DNA of 64,000 bases from Rhodosorus marinus. Lineage: Eukaryota > Rhodophyta > Stylonematophyceae > Stylonematales > Stylonemataceae. How positions within the stretch are numbered: position 1 is the stretch's first letter; each line of letters starts with the position of its first letter. Positions 33,268 to 44,258 of this stretch are shown one piece after another. The DNA is taken from positions 806,001 through 870,000 of the forward strand of contig JAMWBK010000003.1 in assembly GCA_029953675.1 (NCBI GenBank), written 5' to 3'. Below the pieces are notes generated by a model. It was given only the letters and a program-made list of their open reading frames with translations. It was not told the DNA's origin and searched no databases. The position numbers and the translations under genes were made by a program.

Positions 33268-36200
33268 ATGAGCGCTCGGGGGGGAACTCTGAGAGATCGG
33301 TTCAAGTCCCTCTGGGGAAAGAAGGACGAAGGGGATGAGGAGGAGGAAGGGGACGAGGAGACAGAGCAAGCGCAGGATTCTTCCGGAAAACAGTCCACCT
33401 CCAATCTTGCTTCAGGGTCAGCACAGGCGAGTGAATCGAAGCCGACTCAGAAAAAGTTAACACCGAAATCTAGTCCGACTGCTGCGGTTAAGCAGCCTGA
33501 GGCTCCTCCACCGAAAGCTATTTCCGTGTCGCCTAGGGACTCTATGGAAAATCAAAGCCAAAACTTGCAGGCACCGTCTATGCCTCCGAGGTCGATGTCT
33601 GCCCTACAACCTACTGCTAAATCCGTTACTAATCAACAGAGGCAGCTCGCAAAACCCGGAGCGCCGGCGGTTACAAAACCAGTGGCGACCAAGCCTACAT
33701 CGAAGCCTACATCGAAGCCTACATCGAAGCCTACATCGAAGCCTACAGCGAAGCCTTTACCAGTGCCAGCGGTGAAACCAGCTACAGCAGTCGGGAAAAC
33801 CTCTCCAGCGACACCCAAATTAGCACCACCGTCCAAACCCGCTTCTGCGCCTGCGGCCAAGACTAGTCCTGCTACTGCGGTCAAACCTGTTCCTGCTACT
33901 GCGGCCAAGCCTGTTCCTGCTACTGCGACCAAGCCTGTTCCTGCTACTGCGGCCAAGCCTGTTCCTGCTACTGCGGCCAAGCCTGTTCCTGCTGCTGCGG
34001 CCAAGCCTGTTCCTGCACCGGCAGCCAAGCCTGTTCCTGCACCGGCAGCCAAGCCTGTTTCTACTCCAGCGACTACTCCTGCTGCACGAGCGGCCAAGCC
34101 TGCATCGGCGCAAGCGATCAAGACAACAGCATCGACGGCCACCAAATCTTCAGTGCCACAGGCGAAAAGTTGTTCGGCGGGGTTGGGTAAATCAACCGGG
34201 TCTCCTGCACCTGCTCCAACAGTTTCATCCGCACGGAAGCTCTCAGTTCCTCACGAGAGGCCTGTGGGGAGAGCATCGGAGCGGCAGATAACAGCGCGGG
34301 AAATGAAAAGCTCGACAAAGGCTGTCTCGAAACCGACCAATGAGCAAACCAAAACACGGGCACCAACGCAAGCGAAGCTCAGCAGCAATACCGAGGCCAG
34401 GAAAGCTGCAGAAGCTCCCAGGGTCCATTGGAATCGTCCTTTCGAGGACAGGGGAGATGCTGACCTGAGCAGTAAGATAGGAGGAGCGAACTTGTCACCC
34501 GTGACTGTGTACAAGAGCAACGGATTTACCCCGCAACAGTTGAGGACTGGTCCGCTAACCTCCATCACTAACATTGATGATACAGCTCTTGCGTTGCGAG
34601 GCGGAGGAGCTGCGGCTACCTATTCTGCGTTCGAGGACGACGACGAGAATGATGAAGAGCTTCTACTGGAAGAGTGGGAGAGGACTGAGTTGGGCCTAGG
34701 GGAGGACATAGTTGACAACCCGGAGGCAGACTTTCCTGAAAGAAATGGATTTGTTCGTGTTTGGGTGAAGGATGATGAAGTTGGATGGGTTAAGGGCTAT
34801 GCGAGTGCAGACGGAACGGTTTTCGATCTATTTGGAAACGAGCGATCAAGGAACACTCACGATGATTCCCACAGAGTTAGCAACGATGACTTCCTGGATC
34901 ATATGGACGCGGTGGAGTTGCAAAATTTACATGAGTCTACAGTGCTGCATCTTGTCCACGAGCGCTTCAAAAAGTTCAAGATTTATACTTCTGTTGGTAA
35001 CGATGTACTGTTGATAGCAGTGAACCCCTGCATGTCTATTCCGGGAGCGTACACAAAGAAGCGGATGCGCAGGACACACACAGCCGGTAACAGCATGACA
35101 GCGCACGTACCACACGTGTTCTCCACGGCTGACGCTGCGTTTAGAGGGATGATGCAGGAAAAACGCCCCCAGAGTATAATTATCTCCGGGGACAGTGGAG
35201 CCGGAAAAACGGAGTCCGCAAAGCTCATTCTACGCTATTTAGCGTATGAGAATCACCTGTCGAAGAGAATCGCCACTGGGAAGAAGGTGCTTTCCACTAC
35301 GATAGAGGACCGAGTTTTGGAGACGAACCCGATTCTCGAGGCCTTTGGCAACGCGAAAACGCACCTCAATCATAACTCGTCTAGATTCGGCAAGTTGTTG
35401 CAGGTTATGTACAGCGATCGCGGCATGATTACCGGTGCCAGAATTCGTCAGTTCCTGCTTGAGAAGAGTAGAGTCACCGGGGCAATTGAGGGCCAGCGAA
35501 ACTTCCACATCTTCTATCAATTGCTACGCGGGGCTTCACCAGGTGAAAGAGAAAAGTACCACCTATTGCCGATGGAAGCGTACCGCTACCTGTCCCGAAC
35601 CGAGTGCTACGACGCGGATGGCATAGACGACCGGGAGGAGTTCTCGACTACAAAGCAAGCCTTTACACGTCTCGGATTCTCAACCGAGGAGATTGAATCT
35701 GTTCTGAGACTTGTTTCCGGAGTCTTGAGGGTTGGTAACTTAGAGTTTGACGCTAATGACAATGACGAGGCAAAAATTAAGAACATGGCAGATCTCGAGT
35801 GCCTGGCGAAGTTGTTCAAAGTGGACACGAAGGACTTGGAAATTGGAATGACGAAGAGAAAGATCTTTGCGGCCGGAGAGGAAATTGAAACATCCTACTC
35901 TCTGAGAGAAGCAGAAACTATGCGCGAAGGTTTGGCAAAAGCCACCTACAAGCATTTGTTCGCATACCTCGTTTCACGGTTGAATGAACAGCTGATGACT
36001 GGTGGAGACTACAAGAAGGGTGACTCTCGTCATGGCCTGTTTGTTTGTCTGCTTGATCAGGCTGGATTTGAAATATTTGAGAACAACAGCTTGGAGCAAT
36101 TGCTTATCAACTTTTCTAACGAGAAAATGCAGGGTCAATTCCATGAGCGAATTTCGTCCGTAGAGAGAATGGCCTACATAGAAGAAGATATCGACTGGAA

Positions 36201-39200
36201 AGAAGGTCTCGATTACGACCCCAAGCAGAACATTGTCCGAGTAGAGGCCCTAGAATCCTCCCCAAACGGAGTTTTGTCGATGATCAACGAGGAGGGAAGG
36301 CTTCTTGGGGGCAGCGAGGACGGCCTTTTGGAAAAGCTAAATACGTTTCCCTTCCGCGAATCTTCGGATGTTCCTATGGTTGAAACTTCCATGATAAGCG
36401 ATAACAGCTTCGTGTTCCACCATTTTGCTGGTAGAGTGAAGTACAATATGGAGGGAATGATCGAGAAGAACAAGGACTTTCTGCACAGAGACCTCGAAGA
36501 AGTGCTCGCGGAGTCTCTATGTCCTATTCTCTCATCCGCGTTTTTGGGGAAGAACCCGTCAGCGAAGAAATCGGGGAGGCGGGGCCAGAGCGAGCTCATG
36601 TCCGCAAGAACTGTGTGGGTAGAGTTCAAGCCGCAGATCAACGAACTTGTGGAAGTCCTGAAGCGGACAACTCCTCGTTACGTACGCTGTTTGAAGCCAA
36701 ACGATGCTCTGGAGCCAAGGTTGTTTGAGGCAGCGAGAATTTTGCAGCAGTTGCAGTATTCCGGAGTCCTGGAGTTCATTGACGTACGCAGAAACGGCCT
36801 ACCGGTTCGTATGCGGTACTCCACGTTCAAAGAACACTTCGCGGTTATCACGGCAAGGGAGCTGAAAAGTCAGCTTCCACGAGATACCTGTGCTGGTGTT
36901 TTAACAGCGGAGGCAGAGTTCGCCAGCGAGTACTACACCTCGGCTGGCCACGGCAGCGACATTTCGGTTAAGTGGGCACTCGGGAAGACAAAGGTGTTCA
37001 TAGCCGACGGTTTGCACAAATGGCTGGAAGACAAGCGTCTGCGAGTAATTCATGACACCATGGTTTTCTGTTTGAGCAAGATTCGTGCGCGAAAAATCAG
37101 AATTGAATACTTGGAAACCAGAAGAAAGATCATCAATTATGAGGTCGCTGCGAAGAGGTTCCTGGCAATGAATCATTTGCGACGAAGTGTGGCTGCTTGC
37201 CAGATCCTTCAGAGAAGCGTTCTTGCGCATGTTGGGAGAAGGTGGTTTGCAGATGTATCAAAATCGTCTCGAGTGCTTGTGTCAGCCTGGAGGAAACATC
37301 AAGCTCGAGAGGAATATGTATTCAATGAACTCTCACAGATGCTTATCAGCATGAAACTGAGAGAGCGAAAGTCGAAATTGACAGCACGTAGGTATCGCGC
37401 AGCGAGGACTCTTCAATCTCTGCAGCGGAAGAGGGTGGTTAGACGGAGAATGGTTGCGTACCAGAAGCTGAGAGCCTTCTTAATTTACGGCGGGGTGGTT
37501 AGGAGACTGACCAACTCGATGCGGGCGTGGAAGGAGAAATATCTAGAGCGGCGAGAACGAGGAGCGATGACTATCCAGCAGGCTGTTCGGAAGAGTAGAG
37601 CCGGCCAGGAGCTTTACCACGCTCGAAAATTCATTCCAGTGCTCTCTCTGTTCAAGACTGTTCTCGCGAGGAAGAGCTATGCTCACGAATGGCGGAGCTG
37701 CGTAATTATCAGTGCCATGTACAAACGAAACGCTTCTCAACGCTCGATTAAGCAGTCAGCGAAAGCTGCGACGGTCTTGACTAGATACAGCAGATCTTTG
37801 ACAGTGAAGAAACAGTCGTCTGCCACCAGTGATGGTGTTCAGAAACTCCAGCGTTCTATTCGAAGCTTCCAGGCCAGAAGAGCGTTGAATACGAAGGCTT
37901 GTTGGACCATTCAACGGGCCTACCGTGGAATAATTGCGAAAAGATCCTTCTCGAGCGAGGTTGGTAGTGTGGGAGTTATATCTCAAGCAGCCCGAGTCCT
38001 ATCCGCCAAAGCACTTAGGGAGATCCTGGTTCGTGTGTCACCGTCGCGGTTTAATTCCGATGAGCACGCGGAAAGTATACACGCGGTTGTGTTCGGGCCA
38101 CCTGCAAGTGGAAAGAGCTCGTTGGTTAACACATTGTTGTGTAGGAGAGCACGTACAGTTGAGTCTCTCGATTTTGATGATCCACTGGATGAGTTGGAAG
38201 GAGAAGACGACTTCGACATCGACGATGATGAGGAGGGCGTGATTGCCACGGTTGGCATACCAGGTGGCAAGTTCCAGTTGAGTGACACGGAGGCAATCAG
38301 CGATTTTACTAGTGCCGCTATGGTCAAGGAGGAACTTGGCGAAAGAGGGTACGACTCGATCTTTATTTTTGTTGATAAGATTAATTCTCCGCGAACCCCA
38401 AGAGAAGCCCTGCGGGCCCTTGCCAAGGCCTTCGGGAAAGGAGTCTGGGAAAGAACCTTGTTCGTTTTCACCAATTGTGATGTTAACGTACCTGGGCTCA
38501 GCTTTGCGAAACTTTTTCAGCGGAAGACAACCCTCTTGAACAAGACGCTCCATGCCTTGAGTAACAGCTCGGTTATGCCAGAATGCTTCGCGATAGACAA
38601 CAGAACGGCTCGATACAAAGCGGAGTGGATTGAATCGCTGCATTCTCTCTATGGCTCCATCGAAGAGTCAAGTCAGAGGCTAAGAAACGAGCGTACGGAG
38701 AGTGCCCTTGTTCTTCAGACAATCTACAGGCAGTTCGCCAGTCATGTGGTCTTCAGAACCACGAAGAAGTCTTTTGAAGATAAACGCGAACAGAGCGTGT
38801 CGCAGGTGTTGTGTACTGCTTGGAGAGTACTCAACGCAGCGCAGATGAAGCAGAATTTGATTTCCAAGGGCGAGAGGCTGCAGTGCTTTTCGCGCATGAT
38901 TATTGGGAAGAAACATGCTGTTCACACCAGCGAGAAGATCGCGAAATTGCTGAACTTCCTACGGGGCGTGTCCGCACGGAGCGGTTTTCTCAAATTGGCC
39001 AATTCTGTGGTCGCGTTGACCACTATGATGAGAAGTCTCGACCCTAGACGTGATTTGCTCGTGACATATAAGCAAGCTACGATAGTTCAAGCCGCATATC
39101 GAAGATCGTCTTCTACGATGCACAGCAAGGTGCTTCGCCTGGCAGCTCCGAACAGATTCGAGACTGGACCCGACAGGCAGTTCATTATTTGCGGGCCTGC

Positions 39201-42200
39201 AGGAGTAGGGAAATCGTCACTGACACATTTGATCCTAGGCGACAACTACGGGTCAGAGGCAAATGAGTTTCTGGATGATGCCGGAGACATAGGGATGGAC
39301 GTGTCGATATTTACCAAAGGTAAACTATCTATGTATGATACTCAAGCACTTGGCGATGTGTCAACCCCCGACTCTCTAAGGAAGGCGCTTGCGTACCCGG
39401 AAAAGCATGCGTCGTCTGTTTTTCTATTCGTTGATCGCTTTGGGTCTCACAGATTGCCGCGAGGCAGTTTGAGAACCTTAAGTCAGGCGCTGGGACCCAG
39501 AATCTGGCGCCAAGCGATCATCGTTTTGACCATCGACGATGAGAAAGATGGAGTGGGCGCCGCTGACAGTGAAGCGCTAATGAAACGGAAGGAACGAGCT
39601 TTTAATGCAGCCATCACATCGATCATGGCGGAGCTTGCAGACGGTGATTCCCTTTGTCATGTTCCCGTTCTCGCGGTTGACTGCAAAGATGGACGGAAGT
39701 CTACCTCGGCAATGGAACGGGTGACGAATCTCATGGATGCTTTGGAATCTGTCTCCGATAATCGAATCCGTAGAGTTCAAAGCGCTCAAGAGGTGGTTTC
39801 CAGGTTGCAGAGGTCGAAAACCGATAGGTATATGCTGTACGAAAAGTTGAAAGCACAGGCGCTTCTATCCGGCATTGCCCGGAGCATGACAGCCAAAGCT
39901 TCGAAGAAGCTGGAACTCGCGAGGACTGAAGCCGCCGCGACTACTCTTCGCGGAGCAGCTCGTCGCGTGCACTACTTGTGCGGGAGGGACTCTGTGAAGA
40001 TGGTCGGGTCGTTGACCAGACGCTCAGCCGCGAAGAGCTGCTACACTCGACAACGCAGATCTGTTCGCACCATCGCCATCGCGCAGAGAATTTTCATGGC
40101 AAGGCGAGAGCGAGATGTGTTCTTACGTGCGTCACCTATGAGATTCAAGGCGACTAGGAAAGCTCGACCGGTTGGGGCGGTCGTATATGGACCTGAAGGA
40201 GTTGGAAAAAGTTCTTTCATAAATCTGGTGCTGGACAAGAACAAGATGCAGGTCCGAGATACGCTTCTCGCAAGTTTGAAGATGGAAAACGAAGGACAGA
40301 ATTCTCCCGTTTTATTTGCCGACGTGGATCCCAACACAGCGTTTCGGATGTATGAAACTTTTCCAGTGGTGGATAGTATTTCCGCCGCTGCGGTTGCAAA
40401 TTCTTTGCGAGACCCGTTGGAGCATCCTCTGACAAGCTTTGTGCTGGTAGATCGGTTCGACAACCACAGGGTGCCGAGGGACGTGATTGCTGCCGCAACA
40501 ACTGCGTTCGGTTGGAGCGTGTGGAAGAGATCGATTATTGTTCTATCCCATGGAGATCTGCTGGAGACTTACAAGAACAAGATCAACGAGGATGTGGACA
40601 TCCTGGACCTAAAGTCAAAGGCCTACAACTCGTGCATCAATGAAGTACTGGAGGAAACAGAGGATGAAGCATCGTCAAAGTTCACCGCAGAGGTACCTGT
40701 AGTGATCGTCGATAACACAGCCACGCGTGAGAACTATGACGTGCTCGAAAGTGTTGCGCACTTCTTGGATCTGCTGAAACTGCATGCCGGGAGCCGAAAC
40801 TATCTGTTCTCATTCCAAGGGCTGCACTCGCAACCAACTACAGCGTTCCAAGCCTCGCCGTCCAAGGGTAGACAAGGAGCTTTTAGGGCTGCAAGGTCTA
40901 TGGAACCTGAAGCTCCTCTTGGGGTTGGGAAAGAGAAGACTCCTGATTCTGAACCTCATAGGACTAGTCCAATGAAAGAAGTGCCGAAAGCCCGGACTGC
41001 GAATTCCAATAGCAGGCTTCGAATTCCACGGTCGAGGAAACGCCGTTCTTACTACGAGACTCTGAACTTGCCGGAGGACGCGAGCGAGGCTCAAATTCGA
41101 TCGGCATATAAGGAAATGGCTAGAATGTTCCATCCCGTAAGTTCTCGCTTTTGATCTATTTTTTGGCTGCAGGTCACAGCATGTTTTCATCCTTTTTGTG
41201 GCCAACTAAGCTGGAGAGAAACTGCGAGACCCGCCTCTCACATGCTTTTCCGCCTGCGGACTGCTGACAGGACCGTAACCGAGACGACATAGAAGCTGCA
41301 GCGACGATGTTCAGAGAAGTGACGGAAGCTTATGAGAGGCTGATAGGAGCGAAAAGTGCAGGCCCTCTTGGTGACGGCGACGCACTTGCTCATCATACTG
41401 AAGGGGAAGTTTACACATCCACGAGAGGTTTTCCTGTGTACATAAAGACTATTCACAGGCGATATTGGACAGCAAGAGAGGGTGAAGAGGTACGAACACT
41501 TCTTGGACACGAGGTGTTTGTCCTCCGAAAAGCTCATATTTTCTTACTCTATCTTGTCGTTCAGCTGAGGGCTTTTTGCAAGGAACGAGATCTTAGCCCG
41601 CTAGAGAGGTTCGAGATTCGGTGGGTGAACCAGGGAGGATTCGTTATCAGGGCCCATGATGAGAGGGTTGTCGTGCTCGCAAGAGAAGGGGATAGGCTGA
41701 TACTCGTACCGCAGGACGAGGCTTTCAGCGACCCGGGCGATGACAAGGTACCTCGGTACATGTTCAAACTACTATTCTTGGAAGACGGCAAGTTCGTTAT
41801 TTCTGCGGCAAACCATAGGTATGCACTCATGTCCAAGCAACGGTTATAGAATGATCACTGACACTATGTGGCGACTCACCTCTGACAGATTTTTGTGTGG
41901 CGAGAGAGGAGGTCGTTTGAGAGCAAATCGAGATTCAGCGAAGGCATGGGAAATGTTCAGCTGGCGTCTTGCACCGAGTGAAAGCGGAGAGGAGTTCTCA
42001 TGGGATCCTTTGGTGGTTAACCTTTCAGCGCATACGAAGAATTTCATCGACGTGAATCCGCACGAGGCGGCAGTCACTTGCAAGTCATCGCATCCGGCAA
42101 CAGCTGAAAGGTAGGTGTTCATGTGCTCAACACGCCAGGGTATGCACTTGCAACGGAACTTGGAGACTAAAGAAGGTTTCTCTCGGTTCTGTAGGTTCGT

Positions 42201-42642
42201 TCTCGAAGCCGTCTATGGACAAATGTTCAGGCTGCGGGGAAGCGATGGGCGTCTGCTGTGTGTGGCATTTGATGGTACACTGGTTATGGCTGATGAGGAA
42301 TCAGAGGACTTTTTGCGTGCGGTGCGCAAGAGTGAATTCTTTGCCGATTTCTTAGACTTTGGTCGGGTCGTACTATCAATTGTGGACGTACATAACAGAT
42401 TGTACGTATCGGTCGAGAACGAAGCTTTGGAGTTGAGAAACAGATGGCGGAAGAATGCCGAGTTGAGACTGCGGGTCTGCTTTGAGGACACGCAGATGAT
42501 GCGCCAAATTGAGTTCTTTTCAGATGATCATCTGCCTTGGGTTGATCAGATGGAAAATGAGGAGGAGGTAAAGGCCAAGCCCAGCATACCGCCTCAAGCG
42601 GAGGTGATGCCGACCAAATTCAGTAGGTATCGGCAGTTCTAG
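33268..42642 (+). CDS. Giant myosin - 3x TOC/AIG1-like GTPase - DnaJ - fascin-like fusion protein
   Basis: Five exons (33268-41136, 41271-41489, 41565-41818, 41889-42110, 42195-42642) join in frame to about 3,003 residues. 1-400: disordered, Pro/Ala/Lys repeats. About 560-1260: myosin motor with P-loop GDSGAGKT (641), switch I NSSRFGKL, switch II LDQAGFE (929; LD-x-x-GFE kept) and GKTKVFIADGLHKWLE. 1260-1590: long Arg-rich neck with IQ-like motifs (IQRAYRGIIAKR). Three tandem GTPase-like domains follow, with P-loops GPPASGKSS (1610), GPAGVGKSS (1976) and GPEGVGKSS (2308). Each has VD[RK]...PR and a later VW/IW, the style of TOC34/TOC159 and AIG1. About 2595-2640: J domain with YYETLNLPEDASEAQIRSAY and HPD, split by an intron after HP. 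The C-terminus is beta-trefoil-like (GERGGRLRANRDSAKAWEMF). The start is the first ATG, downstream of a GTG. I know no protein with this order. Confidence 0.85.
33691..34075 (+). repeat. In-frame coding minisatellites in the N-terminus of the myosin fusion
   Basis: 33691-33750 holds five near-perfect copies of a 12-bp unit encoding KPTS. About 33880-34075 holds about eight copies of a 24-bp unit encoding KPVPATAA, later diverging to KPVPAPAA. The units keep the frame and are basic and proline-rich. Such arrays vary readily in copy number. Confidence 0.9.
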
Positions 42643-44258
42643 ATTTGGAATTATTCTTTTTGTCAATAGTTGGAGCTGGTCCTTGGTTGGGGTGCGTTTT
42701 GGGGATGTTGTATGCACTCGATGTAAATAGCGAAACGAATAGCGGGGTTGCTTAACAAGTAAATGGCATACGGGAGTGTTATGCGAAGCGTTCGGCGCAG
42801 CGAGGAAAGGGAAGGCGCCCGACATCCTTCCTATAATAGAGGGAGGTGCGGAACCCACCCACCTACAAGCCCTTCCATAGCAGGACTCCGAAGTACCGCC
42901 CTCTATCCAGAATGACTTGCTTGTGTTGCGACGTCGATAAATTCCGAGGTTGACACCCGCTCACCAAAAGGACGCCGTGCGGGGGTGTGAAGGTGCGACC
43001 TGGCTGACACCTACGTGCAAACAGATCGTACCGTGACAAACATCCGTTTCCGCACCCTGCACGCCACCCAAAACTTATGCTTCCAGCTGTACCCTCAACC
43101 CCCTCCCACCCCCCCCCCCCAAAAAAATCAATTCCTGACATGGTTCATCCCATGCTAACAACCTCACCGAAGAAGAAAACTAAAAAAAGCAGCCGCAAAT
43201 AAAAAATCTCTTCATCGGCCAATGGAGAAAAAAAAAGGGAAAAAATTGGTACTCAACCTTTCCCCTATACACTTTTCTCCCCTCACACTATGACACGCAC
43301 ACAACACATAACAACGTACCCGACTAAATGCCTCACACCGCACCCACACCCCCCGCCCCCGGCGTCAAAAGAAAGACTGGAAAAAAAAGAAGAGAAAACC
43401 CAAATTATTTATCAAATTTCAATACGGCTGACAGTTAAACAACTGTTTCCACGGCCGCTACACTAAAACATTCCGAAAATACAAAATAATATCTATTTCC
43501 ATTCCGTTTCCTTTTTTTTTCTCATCAAAAAATATATATATACAGTATTTTTAGATACAATCTCCAGGCCCTCAAAATAATCACAAAAAACAAAATCTTG
43601 TCTTTTCCATTAATGTCTCTTCCCCCCCGCTCGTTGAACAAAATCGATTCTCTTTTCTGTATGTATGTTGGGGGGGGAAGGTGTTTATTGATGGGGAAAC
43701 AAGTGTTGATTTCATAAGGGGTAACATGTATATAATAAATGGAATTATGTAATATTTCTGTATAATTTGGTTGATGTTGCAGACATATTTGGGGGGTATT
43801 GCTTTATGTTTATGACTTTGAAGGGAATATGTTTAGGGGTGGGGAAGGATGGAATGGATTTTATTGTGGCATGGACGCTTTATTGGGATTGATTCGATTG
43901 GAGATTTTTTTGTGTTTTATTATGGTATTGGGAGTCAGTCGATGCGATCGGATTGCTGAGCTTTTTTTTGCTGAGCTTCTTGCTGAGCTAGCTTTGGGTC
44001 TTTATAAGTGGGATTCAATGGTGAAGAGGAGGTTGAGGATGGTTGGGTTAGAAGTGAATTGGTGGTATCGTCTGTATATAGTAATATGGATGAAGTATTC
44101 TAATGTGTTAGCTGCTTTTGTGGGGGGAAGGGGCGGGGGAGGTGTGTGTGTTTGAAGAAGTCGGGTGTCTGGTTTGGTCGTCGTGACTGTCCGTTTTTTT
44201 CTGGGTTTGGTGTGTGTTTGTTTTTGGGGGTTTGTTGCGGGACTGCGTTGAGGAAAAG
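42643..44258. other. Intergenic, no gene supported
   Basis: 42860-43140 is C-rich with a run of C near 43107. 43140-43640 is A-rich. From about 43780 the plus strand turns G/T-rich up to the glutamate dehydrogenase start. An ORF at 43799-44155 in that skewed stretch has no recognisable motif. Confidence 0.5.

Noticed and set aside
33633-34145. Antisense ORF of 170 codons under the myosin N-terminus
   Set aside because: Low-complexity Val/Ala/Gly product of the complementary strand of the KPVPATAA repeats; a shadow.
38038-38643. Antisense ORF of 201 codons inside the first GTPase domain
   Set aside because: Overlaps conserved coding sequence on the other strand and shows no motif.
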